Of a stretch of DNA of 64,000 nt, positions 52,846-60,418 are shown piece after piece; the first letter of the stretch is position 1, and each line of letters begins with the position of its first letter. A program made the position numbers and the translations under genes. The notes beneath the pieces were generated by a model. The model saw nothing but the letters and a program-made list of their open reading frames with translations, ran no database searches and was not told the origin of the DNA. Origin of the DNA: Kuafuiihalomonas sp039024635 (GTDB lineage: Bacteria; Myxococcota; Kuafuiibacteriia; Kuafuiibacteriales; Kuafuiibacteriaceae). The stretch is taken from assembly GCA_039024635.1 (NCBI GenBank), contig JBCCQA010000025.1, positions 18,183 to 82,182 on the forward strand, read 5' to 3'.

Positions 52846-55014
52846 GTGATCGGCACGCCAATGTGTACGCCTTTCGCCGTGCTCGATCTGAGTGGCCTCA
52901 ATCATGCCCAGCTCGAGGCGGTGGTCACCCACGAAGGGCCGCTCCTGGTGCTGGCGGGGGCAGGATCCGGGAAGACGCGGGTCATCACCCATCGGCTGGC
53001 CCACCTCATCAGCCAGGGCATTCCGCCACACGCGATCTTGTGCGTGACCTTCACCAACAAGGCTGCCTACGAGATGAAGGCCCGGGCCCGTCATCTGGTC
53101 GGACGCTCCCTCCGGGGCGCTACCCTGAGCACTTTTCATGCCCTCGGCGTTCGGATTCTCAGGCGCTTCGGTCATCGCATCGGTCTCCAGCCCACCTTCG
53201 GGATCTCCGACGCCGGCGACCAGCTTGGCGTGGTCCGACAGATCTTGCGCCGCCTTCGCATCGACGACCGTCGCTTCGACGCCAAGAAGATCCTCGCCGG
53301 CATCGGGTGGGCCAAGAACGCCGGCCTTGGGACCGAGGCCCTGGAAGAAGCCGAGATCCCGGAGCTGGTGGCGCCCGACGAGGAGTACGCCCTGGCCCTG
53401 GTGGAGGTTTATCGGCGCTACCAGGAGGGGCTTCAGGTCCAGAACGTCGTGGACTTTGACGATCTCCTGCTTCGGACGGCTGAACTCCTGCGAGCCCACG
53501 AAGACGTGCGGGCCCACCTCTCCGCTCAGTGGCGCTACGTGATGGTCGACGAGTACCAGGATACCAACCTGGCTCAGTTCGACGTGCTGCGTCGTTTGGT
53601 CGAGCCTCACCACAACCTCTGCGTGGTCGGCGACGACGATCAATCCATCTACGGATGGCGAGGGGCGGACGTTCGCAACATCCTCGGCTTCGAGTCCCAC
53701 TTCCCTGGAGCCAAACGGGTCCTGTTGGACGTGAACTACCGCTCTACCGGCGCGATTCTGGCCACCGCCAACGCCGTGATCGCCCAGAATCCGACCCGTT
53801 TCGAGAAGCATTTGGTCGCTGCGGCGGAAGAGGGCGAGAAGGTCGCCGTCATCGCGGCCGAGGGCGAGGAGGACGAAGCGGAGGAGGTCGCCAACCGAAT
53901 CGTACGGATGGAGGCCGAAGGGGTTCAGCTGTCCGACGTCGCGGTCCTCTACCGCTCGAACGTTCAGAGTCGACCGTTGCAGATGGCTCTGCGCCACGCC
54001 CATCTACCCTACCGGGTGGTCGGAGGGATGGACCTGTTCGACCGACGGGAGCTGAAGGATGCGCTGGCCTACCTGCGCTGGCTCGCGAACCCGCAGGACG
54101 AGCAGTCGCTTCGAAGGATCCTGAACGTGCCGCCCCGGGGTATCGGCGCCACGGCCGTGCAGCGGGTCGAGAACTGGGCCCGGGAAGAGGGCCTTCAGTT
54201 CTCGGAGGCCTTGGAAAAGAGCGACGCCGTACCCGAGCTTTCCCAACGGGCTCGGGCCGCCATCGAGGGCTTCTTGCGCCTGATGGCCAAGCAACGTCGA
54301 CGCCTGAGCCGCGTAAAGGCCTCGACCGTCGTCAAGCGTGTGCTGGAGGAGGTCGGTTTCGAGGCCTTCTTGAGGCAGGCCTCGGACGACTTCAGCGTGG
54401 TGGAGCGCAAGGTCGACAACGTGCGGGACCTGGTCCGTCAGCTGGAGCGCTTCGAGCGGCGGCGCAGCGGTTCGCAGGTCGTGGACGGTCCGGAGGATGA
54501 CGCCGAGACCGAGCAGGCCCAGGAATCGGCCCTGGACCCGGAGGCCGAGGTCGAAACCGACGCCGGCGCGCTGCCGCTGTTCTTGTCGGACCTGGCGCTG
54601 CTCGGTCTAGAGGAGGCTCCGGCGCCGACCCAAGAGCCCCAGCAAGCCGTGACCTTGTCCACCGTCCACGCCGCCAAGGGGTTGGAGTGGCCCCACGTCT
54701 TCTTGGTCGGGGCGGAGGAGGAGCTCCTCCCCCACCGTCGGGTGACGGCGGGGGAGGGGACGGTGGAGGAGGAGCGGCGCTTGGTCTACGTGGCCATCAC
54801 CCGGGCGCGGGAGCGGCTAACGGTTAGCTACGCCAAGAATCGGAACCGTTTCGGCCAAATTGTGCCTCGCCAGCCTTCTCGTTTCTTGGACGACTTCCCC
54901 GAGGACCACGTCCACCGCTGGGACCGCGGCGGCGAAGAGCGAAGCGAAGACCAAAAAGAGGCGACGGCTCAGGCTTGGCGGGCCAAGATTCGGTCTCAGC
55001 TGGGTCTGGAATGA
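52846..55014 (+). CDS. UvrD/PcrA-family DNA helicase
   Basis: 722 residues from a GTG at 52846 (ATG at 52861 is equally good). Walker A GAGSGKT is at 38-44; then FHALGVRILRRF, VDEYQDTN, GDDDQSIYGWRGAD, NYRSTG, and QAVTLSTVHAAKGLEW and VAITRARERL in the C-terminal half. It translocates 3'-5' on single-stranded DNA, in repair or replication-fork processing. It is divergent from the NtrC-type regulator and overlaps the next gene (ATGA). Confidence 0.93.
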   Translation: MIGTPMCTPFAVLDLSGLNHAQLEAVVTHEGPLLVLAGAGSGKTRVITHRLAHLISQGIPPHAILCVTFTNKAAYEMKARARHLVGRSLRGATLSTFHALGVRILRRFGHRIGLQPTFGISDAGDQLGVVRQILRRLRIDDRRFDAKKILAGIGWAKNAGLGTEALEEAEIPELVAPDEEYALALVEVYRRYQEGLQVQNVVDFDDLLLRTAELLRAHEDVRAHLSAQWRYVMVDEYQDTNLAQFDVLRRLVEPHHNLCVVGDDDQSIYGWRGADVRNILGFESHFPGAKRVLLDVNYRSTGAILATANAVIAQNPTRFEKHLVAAAEEGEKVAVIAAEGEEDEAEEVANRIVRMEAEGVQLSDVAVLYRSNVQSRPLQMALRHAHLPYRVVGGMDLFDRRELKDALAYLRWLANPQDEQSLRRILNVPPRGIGATAVQRVENWAREEGLQFSEALEKSDAVPELSQRARAAIEGFLRLMAKQRRRLSRVKASTVVKRVLEEVGFEAFLRQASDDFSVVERKVDNVRDLVRQLERFERRRSGSQVVDGPEDDAETEQAQESALDPEAEVETDAGALPLFLSDLALLGLEEAPAPTQEPQQAVTLSTVHAAKGLEWPHVFLVGAEEELLPHRRVTAGEGTVEEERRLVYVAITRARERLTVSYAKNRNRFGQIVPRQPSRFLDDFPEDHVHRWDRGGEERSEDQKEATAQAWRAKIRSQLGLE

Positions 55015-55874
55015 TTGAACTACTCTTCTTGTCGGCCGCCCTCACGGCGACACCCCCTTTGGTGGGGGTCGACCTATCGAAAGCCATCTTGCAGTCCACA
55101 GCCGGACGCAGCCTGCAGGCCGAACTGGCTAGCGAGCGGGATCAGATCCAGGCCGAGGTGAACGTGCGGAGGCAGCGGCTTCTCGGGCAGCGCGAGTCCC
55201 TGAGCCCGCCCGAGTTCGAGGCGGCCGTTGAGGCCTTCAATCGCTTCATCGACCAGCGGGAGTCGGGTCTGCAGGCCCGTCAGGAGAAGGCGCTGGGCCC
55301 GATTACGGCGGCCATGGAGGCCCAGGTCGATCTCTTGCGGGGGCGAGGCTTCCGCGTGCTCGACGTTCCTCAGGAGGGTCGCCTGGGGCTCCCCGGAGTC
55401 TGTGACGCCACGGCCGCGGTCGCCGAGTCCAAGGCTTCGGTCTTCACGGCCCCCAAGGCCTGCCAAGACCGGCGTGTGGTTCGGGTGGACGTTGGGCGCG
55501 CCCTGGCCGGCAGCGCGGCCGCCGAGCGGACCACCGCCGCCCTCGACCAACTGAAGGCCCAGCGCCAGGGCAGCCTGGATGAGATGCGCAGGGCCTTGGC
55601 CTCAGCTTCGCCCAAGGCTCGCCCGGGCCTGAAGGCCCAGCTCGACGAGCGTTTTCGGGCCTACCAAGCCGAGATCCGAAAAGCCGAGCAGGATGCCGAG
55701 GCCAACCTGCGTCGACGGCTGGTCGAGGCCATCGGAAAGAGTCGGCCGTCCTCGGTGGTCGTGGTCCTGGGCAAGAAGGGAGACCCTTGTGACGCGACCG
55801 AAGCGGCTTCGGCCGCCCTCGCCGGCCGCTCCTTTGCCGAGGCCTTGGCCCGAAGCTGCCCAACAGACGTGTGA
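55011..55874 (+). CDS. Periplasmic Skp/OmpH-like protein with duplicated domain
   Basis: 287 residues from the ATG at 55011. A weak, short leader is followed by a first unit (VGVDLSKAILQSTAGRSLQA..., then helical QIQAEVNVRRQRLLGQ) and a second (VDVGRALAGSAAAERTTAAL, QLKAQRQGSLDEM). Each resembles the hairpin coiled-coil chaperone Skp/OmpH, so two Skp-like domains seem to be fused. That would be about twice the usual ~160 residues. It overlaps the helicase stop by 4 bases although the functions look unrelated. Confidence 0.6.
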   Translation: MIELLFLSAALTATPPLVGVDLSKAILQSTAGRSLQAELASERDQIQAEVNVRRQRLLGQRESLSPPEFEAAVEAFNRFIDQRESGLQARQEKALGPITAAMEAQVDLLRGRGFRVLDVPQEGRLGLPGVCDATAAVAESKASVFTAPKACQDRRVVRVDVGRALAGSAAAERTTAALDQLKAQRQGSLDEMRRALASASPKARPGLKAQLDERFRAYQAEIRKAEQDAEANLRRRLVEAIGKSRPSSVVVVLGKKGDPCDATEAASAALAGRSFAEALARSCPTDV

Positions 55875-55956
55875 GGGCGACGGCCCGGGCAGCCTGACGA
55901 GGCCCTGGCCGATGGGGAAGGCCCGAGCTTTGGGGCGAGGCGCCCTGGCTTAATCC

Positions 55957-56964
55957 GTGTCGTCGACTGATGCTTCAGGGATGAAGGGGCTGCGGTGGAT
56001 CGGGCTCGGGGCCTTCCTTCTTGCTGTGCTCAGCGTCGGCTGGCTCCTCCGTCTCGGCATCGACCAAGAGGCTCCACCCCGGGCGCCTTCGCCGCCCGCG
56101 CCCGAGTCGGCCGACGAGCTGGCCGAGGCTTGGCGAGCCGTGGCCGAGGGTCCCGAAGACCCGTCGCTATGGCTGCGGCTTGGTGAACTTCAGCAGGCCT
56201 TGGACCAAAACCAAGCAGCCGAGCGCTCCTTTCGCACCGCCATCGAGCTCGGCGACCCCGAAGCCACCGCCCAGGCTCGGCTCGGCTTTCTCCTGTACGG
56301 GTCGGGTCGTGACCGAGAGGCCCTGGTCCATCTGGCGGCCGCCCTCGAGCAAGGGGCCGAGCTGCCTTTGCTCCGCTTCATCCACGATACGCTTCGGGAT
56401 CGACTGGGTGCCGAGCCCGGAGGCTTGGCTTCGGGCGCGGCTGCGCCCGGGCCCGTGCCTAAACGGGTGCAGGAGCCTTCTTCGAGACGGGGCTTTGCGC
56501 CCGATCTCGGCGTCATCGCCGAAGCGGAGCCCTTCGAAGAAGAGTCCGAGCCCGAAGCCGCACCCCGCAGCGAACTGAGCTGCGCCGCGCCACTTCGCCG
56601 GATCGGTCGGGACTCGACTTTTCTCGTCGACGTCGTCGTGGACGGACTCGACGCCGAGCTCATCGTCGACACCGGTGCCAGCCTGAGCGTCATCACGGAA
56701 GAGCTCGCGAATGCCTTGGGCCTGGTTCAGGACTGGGCGATGTCTCTCCACGCCGTCACCGCCAACGGAACGGTCGAGTTTCCCACCGCGGTGCTTCAGC
56801 AGGTCAGCCTGCAGGGGCGTTCGGTCAGCCAGCTCCGGGTAGCGGTCTGTCGCAACTGCGTCGAGCGGGTCGCGGACGGCTTGCTGGGTCTAGACCTGCA
56901 AACCGCCTTCGGTTTGCAGCTCGACCTGAGCGCAGAGCGTCTGGGCTTCGAGGACTGTCGATGA
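55957..56964 (+). CDS. TPR and retropepsin-like aspartic protease protein
   Basis: 335 residues. A membrane segment near residues 12-32, then TPR-like helices (~53-130), a Glu/Ala/Pro-rich linker, and a C-terminal clan AA aspartic protease domain with DTGAS (238-242) and FLVDVVVDG before it, plus ADGLLGLDL later. Only one Asp motif is present, so it would act as a dimer. It probably cleaves envelope or membrane proteins. The start is GTG at 55957 or ATG at 55981. Confidence 0.8.
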   Translation: MSSTDASGMKGLRWIGLGAFLLAVLSVGWLLRLGIDQEAPPRAPSPPAPESADELAEAWRAVAEGPEDPSLWLRLGELQQALDQNQAAERSFRTAIELGDPEATAQARLGFLLYGSGRDREALVHLAAALEQGAELPLLRFIHDTLRDRLGAEPGGLASGAAAPGPVPKRVQEPSSRRGFAPDLGVIAEAEPFEEESEPEAAPRSELSCAAPLRRIGRDSTFLVDVVVDGLDAELIVDTGASLSVITEELANALGLVQDWAMSLHAVTANGTVEFPTAVLQQVSLQGRSVSQLRVAVCRNCVERVADGLLGLDLQTAFGLQLDLSAERLGFEDCR

Positions 56965-57164
56965 GCTTTTTGGAATCGAACGGAGACCTCGAACCTCTGA
57001 GAATGAGCGCTCAGCCCGAAGCCTATCGCCTCGGCCCAAGCCTTGCTGTTCGTGCAGCCATGGGAATCGCCCGCCTGCGAATCGTCTTCGGCGTCGTCCT
57101 CGCTGTATGCCTCGTCCAGCAGTGTGGAGGTCTGTTCAAGCACGCATGGAAGCCGAGATCCTGA
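56961..57164 (+). CDS. Small hydrophobic ORF, doubtful
   Basis: 67 codons beginning at an ATG that overlaps the protease stop (ATGA). It carries one hydrophobic stretch (IVFGVVLAVCLVQQCGGLF). The end is shared with the start of the transposase remnant near 57137, so the 3' part may have been replaced by an insertion. It may be a truncated small membrane protein or only a chance frame. Confidence 0.3.
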   Translation: MSFLESNGDLEPLRMSAQPEAYRLGPSLAVRAAMGIARLRIVFGVVLAVCLVQQCGGLFKHAWKPRS

Positions 57165-57440
57165 AGGACGCTCTGCGTATTGCTGGCGAAAGTAGTCAGC
57201 TTGGGCGCAGGAGCGTCGCAGAAGGTCCGTAGCCAGTGAAGCAGGTTGCTGAGGCCATGGAGGTTTCTCGATCGCACTTTTGCCAAGACCGCGGGCCCCG
57301 GCCGACCTCCGCGGTACAGCAAGGCGCCTACGCCGAGCTTCTGGAGCGGACTAGGCTCATGACGCATGCGCGGCTACCGTCGCGTCACGGCGCATTCGAA
57401 CCGCGGAAACCCGCCTGAAGAGCACGTGAACCACAGGGGG
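57137..57440 (+). mobile_element. IS3-family (IS2-group-like) transposase remnant
   Basis: Degenerate fragments in order: MEAEILKDALRIAGE (like the end of OrfA, EILKEALEIA), an in-frame TAG, then KQVAEAMEVSRSHF (start of OrfB, near its helix-turn-helix), ELLERTRLMTHA, and, one frame later, MRGYRRVTAHSNR (compare the OrfB block YGYRRVTALLNR) and HVNH. At least one stop and one frameshift interrupt it, and the catalytic DDE region is absent. It abuts a HINT fragment at 57443. Confidence 0.7.
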
Positions 57441-57442
57441 CG

Positions 57443-57679
57443 GTCACCGTCGAGGCACTGCAGATGGTTCGAGGTGTCCACCGGGTCTACAACCTGGAGG
57501 TCGAGGGGGACCACGAGTACCTCGTTGGTGAAGAGGGGGTCCGAGCGCACAACACGTGCTTCCCAGATGTGAAGGAGCTTTCGAAGAGGCTGGGAGGGCG
57601 TGATGTACGCTCTCCAGATGACTGCTGCAAAAGCAGTGAGGCCATTGGGCGATCGGCTTGCCTCGTAGGCTCTTCCTGA
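57443..57679 (+). pseudogene. C-terminal fragment of a polymorphic-toxin HINT (PT-HINT) domain
   Basis: The frame starts after a TGA at 57416-57418 and reads VTVEALQ, then HRVYNLEVEGDHEYLVGEEG and ends the cleavage motif with HNTC (57548-57559). That is the last strand of a Hedgehog/intein-type HINT domain, which releases a toxin tip in Rhs- and CDI-like polymorphic toxins. The ~40 codons after it would be the toxin start but run into sequence antisense to the TrfA-like gene and stop at 57679. No N-terminal toxin body is present, so this is an orphan end. Confidence 0.65.
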
Positions 57680-58283
57680 TCTCCCAGTGCACCAGTGAGT
57701 ACTGACCATGCTTGAAGAGGCACGCGATCCTCGGGTCCAGAAAGACACGGTAGGCCACGAACGGCGTCGGGCCCTCGCCGGCACCCAGGTAGTCGAAACC
57801 GCTTAGAAGGCCCCCAACGTAGCCGCCCTTCTTTCCGAGTCGAATCTCCAGACTCATCGAGCGAAGCCGTTTGAGGCTTCTATGCAGGAGGTTGCGGTTG
57901 TCGGCGCAGTCAGTCTTTCCGATGACCTTCTTCAGGAAGGTGCTCACGCGAAAGATGCGCTCCTCCTTGAGAAGCTGCTCTCGCGTTAGGTGCAGCACCC
58001 CAAGAAGTACATCCAGGTCCGCTTGGTCGAGCTCCTCCCCCGAGACCACTCGCACCTGGAGCCCGTTCTGGGAGTGCAGGACCACGTCCCGGAGGCTCTT
58101 TCGCTCCTTTCGAGAGAGATTGACTGCAGCGAAGAGATCGCTCCGCCCGAAGTAGTTGGGGAAAGCTCGCCAGGCTTCGGGCCACATGCCGCCTCGAGCC
58201 GTCTCAATGAGCTGAGCCTCGTCCTGACGCCTCTGCTGCTCGGCGAGCTTGTTCGCCATTCGGCTGAAGTCTCTCCCCGTCAT
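57444..58283 (-). CDS. TrfA-like plasmid replication initiator, C-terminus scrambled
   Basis: Residues 1-~222 (58283 to ~57617) match the plasmid replication initiator TrfA family: FGRSDLFAAVNLSRKERKSL, LQVRVVSGEELDQADLDVL, VIGKTDCADNRNLLHRSL, FVAYRVFLDP and SLVHWEIRKSLRGKPIAQW. The homology then fails and the frame continues for ~55 codons antisense to the HINT fragment, so the original C-terminus (winged helix end) seems to be lost. If expressed, the product would be chimeric and probably not fully active. It suggests integration of plasmid DNA here. Confidence 0.7.
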   Translation of the reverse strand: MTGRDFSRMANKLAEQQRRQDEAQLIETARGGMWPEAWRAFPNYFGRSDLFAAVNLSRKERKSLRDVVLHSQNGLQVRVVSGEELDQADLDVLLGVLHLTREQLLKEERIFRVSTFLKKVIGKTDCADNRNLLHRSLKRLRSMSLEIRLGKKGGYVGGLLSGFDYLGAGEGPTPFVAYRVFLDPRIACLFKHGQYSLVHWEIRKSLRGKPIAQWPHCFCSSHLESVHHALPASSKAPSHLGSTCCALGPPLHQRGTRGPPRPPGCRPGGHLEPSAVPRR

Positions 58284-59170
58284 CCGCAGCCTCGAAGGGC
58301 AGGGCGGATCGGCCCCTCCCTGTTGGAGCAGGTGCGGGGCCTCGGCCGGGGCTCGGGCGAGCTGTCAGAGCGCTGCTCGTGCCTTGGGTGCTCGGCGTCG
58401 AGCTCGAATGAGGGGTGGGGCGGTTGGTGTCGTCTGGGCTCATCGTCGTTCTCTTGGGCCGCGCAGAGCGCCGGGGTTCGGGGCGACAGGCCGGAGCCTG
58501 CTGCAGGTCGTTAGGGACGTGCGGCGCCGAGGCGCCTTGGCTCGGGTCTTGTTGGGTCTCGCGTTCATCGTTCCTCTCTGGGCGCAGCTCTCCCGCGCCG
58601 CGCCATTCGCAGCTTTCGGGAGGCCTGCAAGTCGGCCTTCAGTGGCTGGGGGTTCGTAGAGCAGGGGGCATGCCAAAGACCCGCCCTTCGTTTTCGAGCC
58701 CAGCCCCTTGCAGCCAGAGCTGTGGGAGGCTCTGGGCCGCCGTTCGAGCAAGGTCGGGCAGGCCAGAGTTCGGGGTTGCGGTCGCGCCTGCTTGGGGGTC
58801 GAAACGTCGTCAGCACATTGTCTTGCATGCGCTCAGCTTGGCAGACGGAGACGGATCTTACTCTGGCAAGGCAGCTTGGAATGGCGAAGCTCCCTGGCCA
58901 TTCCAAGCTAACTTGCCAGAGCACAGCGCGACTCGAGTCTGCAAAGCTAGGGGCATGCAGGACGAGAGCACGACGCGGACGACGCAGGGCGCGCCCGTAA
59001 CCCCGAGCTTCTTGGGATCTCGTAGAGCCTCTCTTTGGGCTTTCAGAGGAGGGGCCTCCTGCTCCTCCGAAAAAGCGACAGACCCCCGAAAATAGACGGG
59101 GGTCGACGCGACGAACAGCATTCGAGCTCGGTACGAAAGAGGGGAGCCACACGGCGGGGACACAGTCCCC
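58284..59170 (+). other. Gene-poor stretch upstream of the TrfA-like gene
   Basis: About 890 bases without a convincing gene. Long open frames exist on both strands, but all are rich in Ser, Arg and Cys, without recognisable domains. The stretch lies directly upstream of the TrfA-like gene, where plasmids carry oriV, but I see no array of direct iterons. Its main structure is the imperfect palindrome centred near 58891, listed separately. Confidence 0.6.
58769..59007. repeat. Imperfect palindrome of about 240 bp with a strong central hairpin
   Basis: Two divergent inverted copies meet at ~58891. The central stem pairs 58861-58870 with 58912-58921 (CTCTGGCAAG/CTTGCCAGAG, 10/10) and 58873-58885 with 58897-58909 (AGCTTGGAATGGC, 13/13), with an 11-base loop. 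Outside it 58825-58846 matches the reverse complement of 58937-58958 at 18 of 22 positions, and 58771-58788 matches that of 58987-59005 at about 16 of 18, in the same order and at similar spacing. So the arms are related over at least ~100 bases each. Confidence 0.75.
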
Positions 59171-59540
59171 ATGAGGGCGCGCGACGTTGCGGAGCAACGT
59201 GTAAGCGCGCTCCTCCAGCGGCGGAGGGCCTTTGACGGTTGTCTGCGACAACCTCGGGAAAGGCCTTCGTTGGAGCCACGGCGGAAGGCCGCCGCGCTGG
59301 TGCTGCGCTTTGAGGAAGTCGGCGCCCGCCAAGTCGTGCGCGTCCGCGGAGCGAAACGGAGACGACTGCCCGATGGAGCGGTGCTCTATCGAGATGCACG
59401 CGGGCGCGGGCTGGTGCTCGATGAGCACGGCCGCATCACGGTCTTGCACGAGGAGGTCAAAGCGGCTCGCATCGCCGAGGCCGTCCTCGACGGAAAGAGA
59501 GTCCGAGGCCTGCGCCTAGAGGAAGAAGGAGAGAAGAGGA
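59171..59540 (+). other. Coding-like segment A of unknown function, limits unclear
   Basis: From about 59270 the frame has GC-rich third positions and reads naturally (ALVLRFEEVGARQVVRVRGA, LPDGAVLYRDARGRGLVLDE, ITVLHEEVKAARIAEAVLDG). An ATG at 59171 precedes it, but that 5' part contains a hairpin. The frame has no stop before 60334, although the codon statistics move to another frame at 59541. It may be a short gene that lost its stop. I do not recognise the product. Confidence 0.35.
59227..59265. repeat. Short hairpin-forming inverted repeat
   Basis: GGCCTTT (59227-59233) pairs with AAAGGCC (59259-59265), and GGTTGTC (59237-59243) pairs with GACAACC (59247-59253) around a TGC loop. The two stems are separated by unequal internal loops. 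It lacks a T-tract, so it is not a standard terminator. It lies about 220 bases right of the large palindrome in the same island. Confidence 0.6.
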
Positions 59541-59822
59541 ATGAAGTCAGATCTGACTCCGGCCATGCTGAAGTGGAAGCAAAGTGGGCAGAGCGTGCCC
59601 GACACGCTCTGCGCGTGTTGTCCGGAGAGCGTGTGGATACTCAGCGACGCGAGCGCGCAGTGCTTTTGCAGGGCCACCCGGCACGTTATCTACGACGACC
59701 TGAGCCCGAATCTGCGGACCCGAATCAGGGTGTGCGACGGGTACGAGGAAGCGATGCTGGACACACAGATGGAGGAGGACCCCTCGAACGACGAGACCGC
59801 GCCCCACGGCCTGACCCAGTAG
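59541..59822 (+). CDS. Hypothetical protein B with CxC-type cysteines
   Basis: 93 residues from an ATG with GAGAGAAGAGGA upstream. The frame has strongly coding-like third positions and the sequence reads naturally (LTPAMLKWKQSGQSVPDTLCACCPESVW, then ASAQCFCRATRHVIYDDL). The cysteines (C-x-C-C and C-x-C) could bind zinc. The family is not recognised. It lies between segments A and C, which are in another frame, so only one of the two readings can be right here; I prefer this one. Confidence 0.5.
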   Translation: MKSDLTPAMLKWKQSGQSVPDTLCACCPESVWILSDASAQCFCRATRHVIYDDLSPNLRTRIRVCDGYEEAMLDTQMEEDPSNDETAPHGLTQ

Positions 59823-59842
59823 CAGAGCTGCCGCCGGATGAG

Positions 59843-60334
59843 ATGCCGACGCTGTTGCTAGAGCCTGCCGAGCCTGAGGTACACGAGGTCGACGATGAGA
59901 TGGTCCTGGAGGTGGCGTCAGCAGGGGACGGCGTAGGGCTCGAGCTCGGTCGTTCGAAGGACAGAGCGGTCGAAGAGCCGGAGACCCAGCCGCGGCTCGA
60001 GGTGAAGCCTCCAGGGCCTGAGGTGAAGGAGACTGAGCCTCCGCCTCCGGCAGCTCCGTCCAAGGCCGAAGATAAGGCCCAAAAGAGGAAGCGTCAGCGA
60101 ACGGAGAAGACGAGTCGTGCCCTAAGGGAGGCCGAGCGGAAGCGTGTGCTGGAAGTTGTGAAGAGCGGAGAGACTGAACTGGATCAGATTGCTGCGGAGA
60201 CGAATATGTCAGAACGGGTCTGCAAACGAAGACTTCGGGAGCTGGAGCGTGAGGGGCTCCTAGAGAGCGATGGCGCTCCGAAATGGAGTTTGAAGGGTTA
60301 CTCGAAGAAGCGCGACTTCGACATGGGCATGTAA
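59843..60334 (+). CDS. Hypothetical protein C with C-terminal winged-helix-like end
   Basis: 163 residues from the ATG at 59843. The first ~80 residues are acidic and proline-rich (PEPEVHEVDDEM; EVKETEPPPPAAPSKAE), then a strongly basic stretch, and the last ~60 residues (VLEVVKSGETELDQIAAET, NMSERVCKRRLRELEREGLL) look like a winged helix. It may be a DNA-binding regulator. The same frame is open from 59171, so a gene finder could fuse A and C into one 387-residue product. Confidence 0.5.
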   Translation: MPTLLLEPAEPEVHEVDDEMVLEVASAGDGVGLELGRSKDRAVEEPETQPRLEVKPPGPEVKETEPPPPAAPSKAEDKAQKRKRQRTEKTSRALREAERKRVLEVVKSGETELDQIAAETNMSERVCKRRLRELEREGLLESDGAPKWSLKGYSKKRDFDMGM

Positions 60335-60418
60335 CTCCGGAGCGCAGCGTCGGGTTTCATCGCGATTCACTCCAACTGGGGTTGCGTCGGCCCGGCCTAG
60401 GTGGACAGCTTTCAAGGT

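Noticed and set aside
58284..58700. Iteron array (oriV) upstream of the TrfA-like gene
   Set aside because: I looked for direct repeats of about 17-22 bases and found none; the only clear repeat is the inverted one further right.
58565..59449. 294-codon minus-strand frame across the palindrome
   Set aside because: Its composition is Arg/Ser/Pro/Cys-rich without domains, and its course follows the inverted-repeat DNA.
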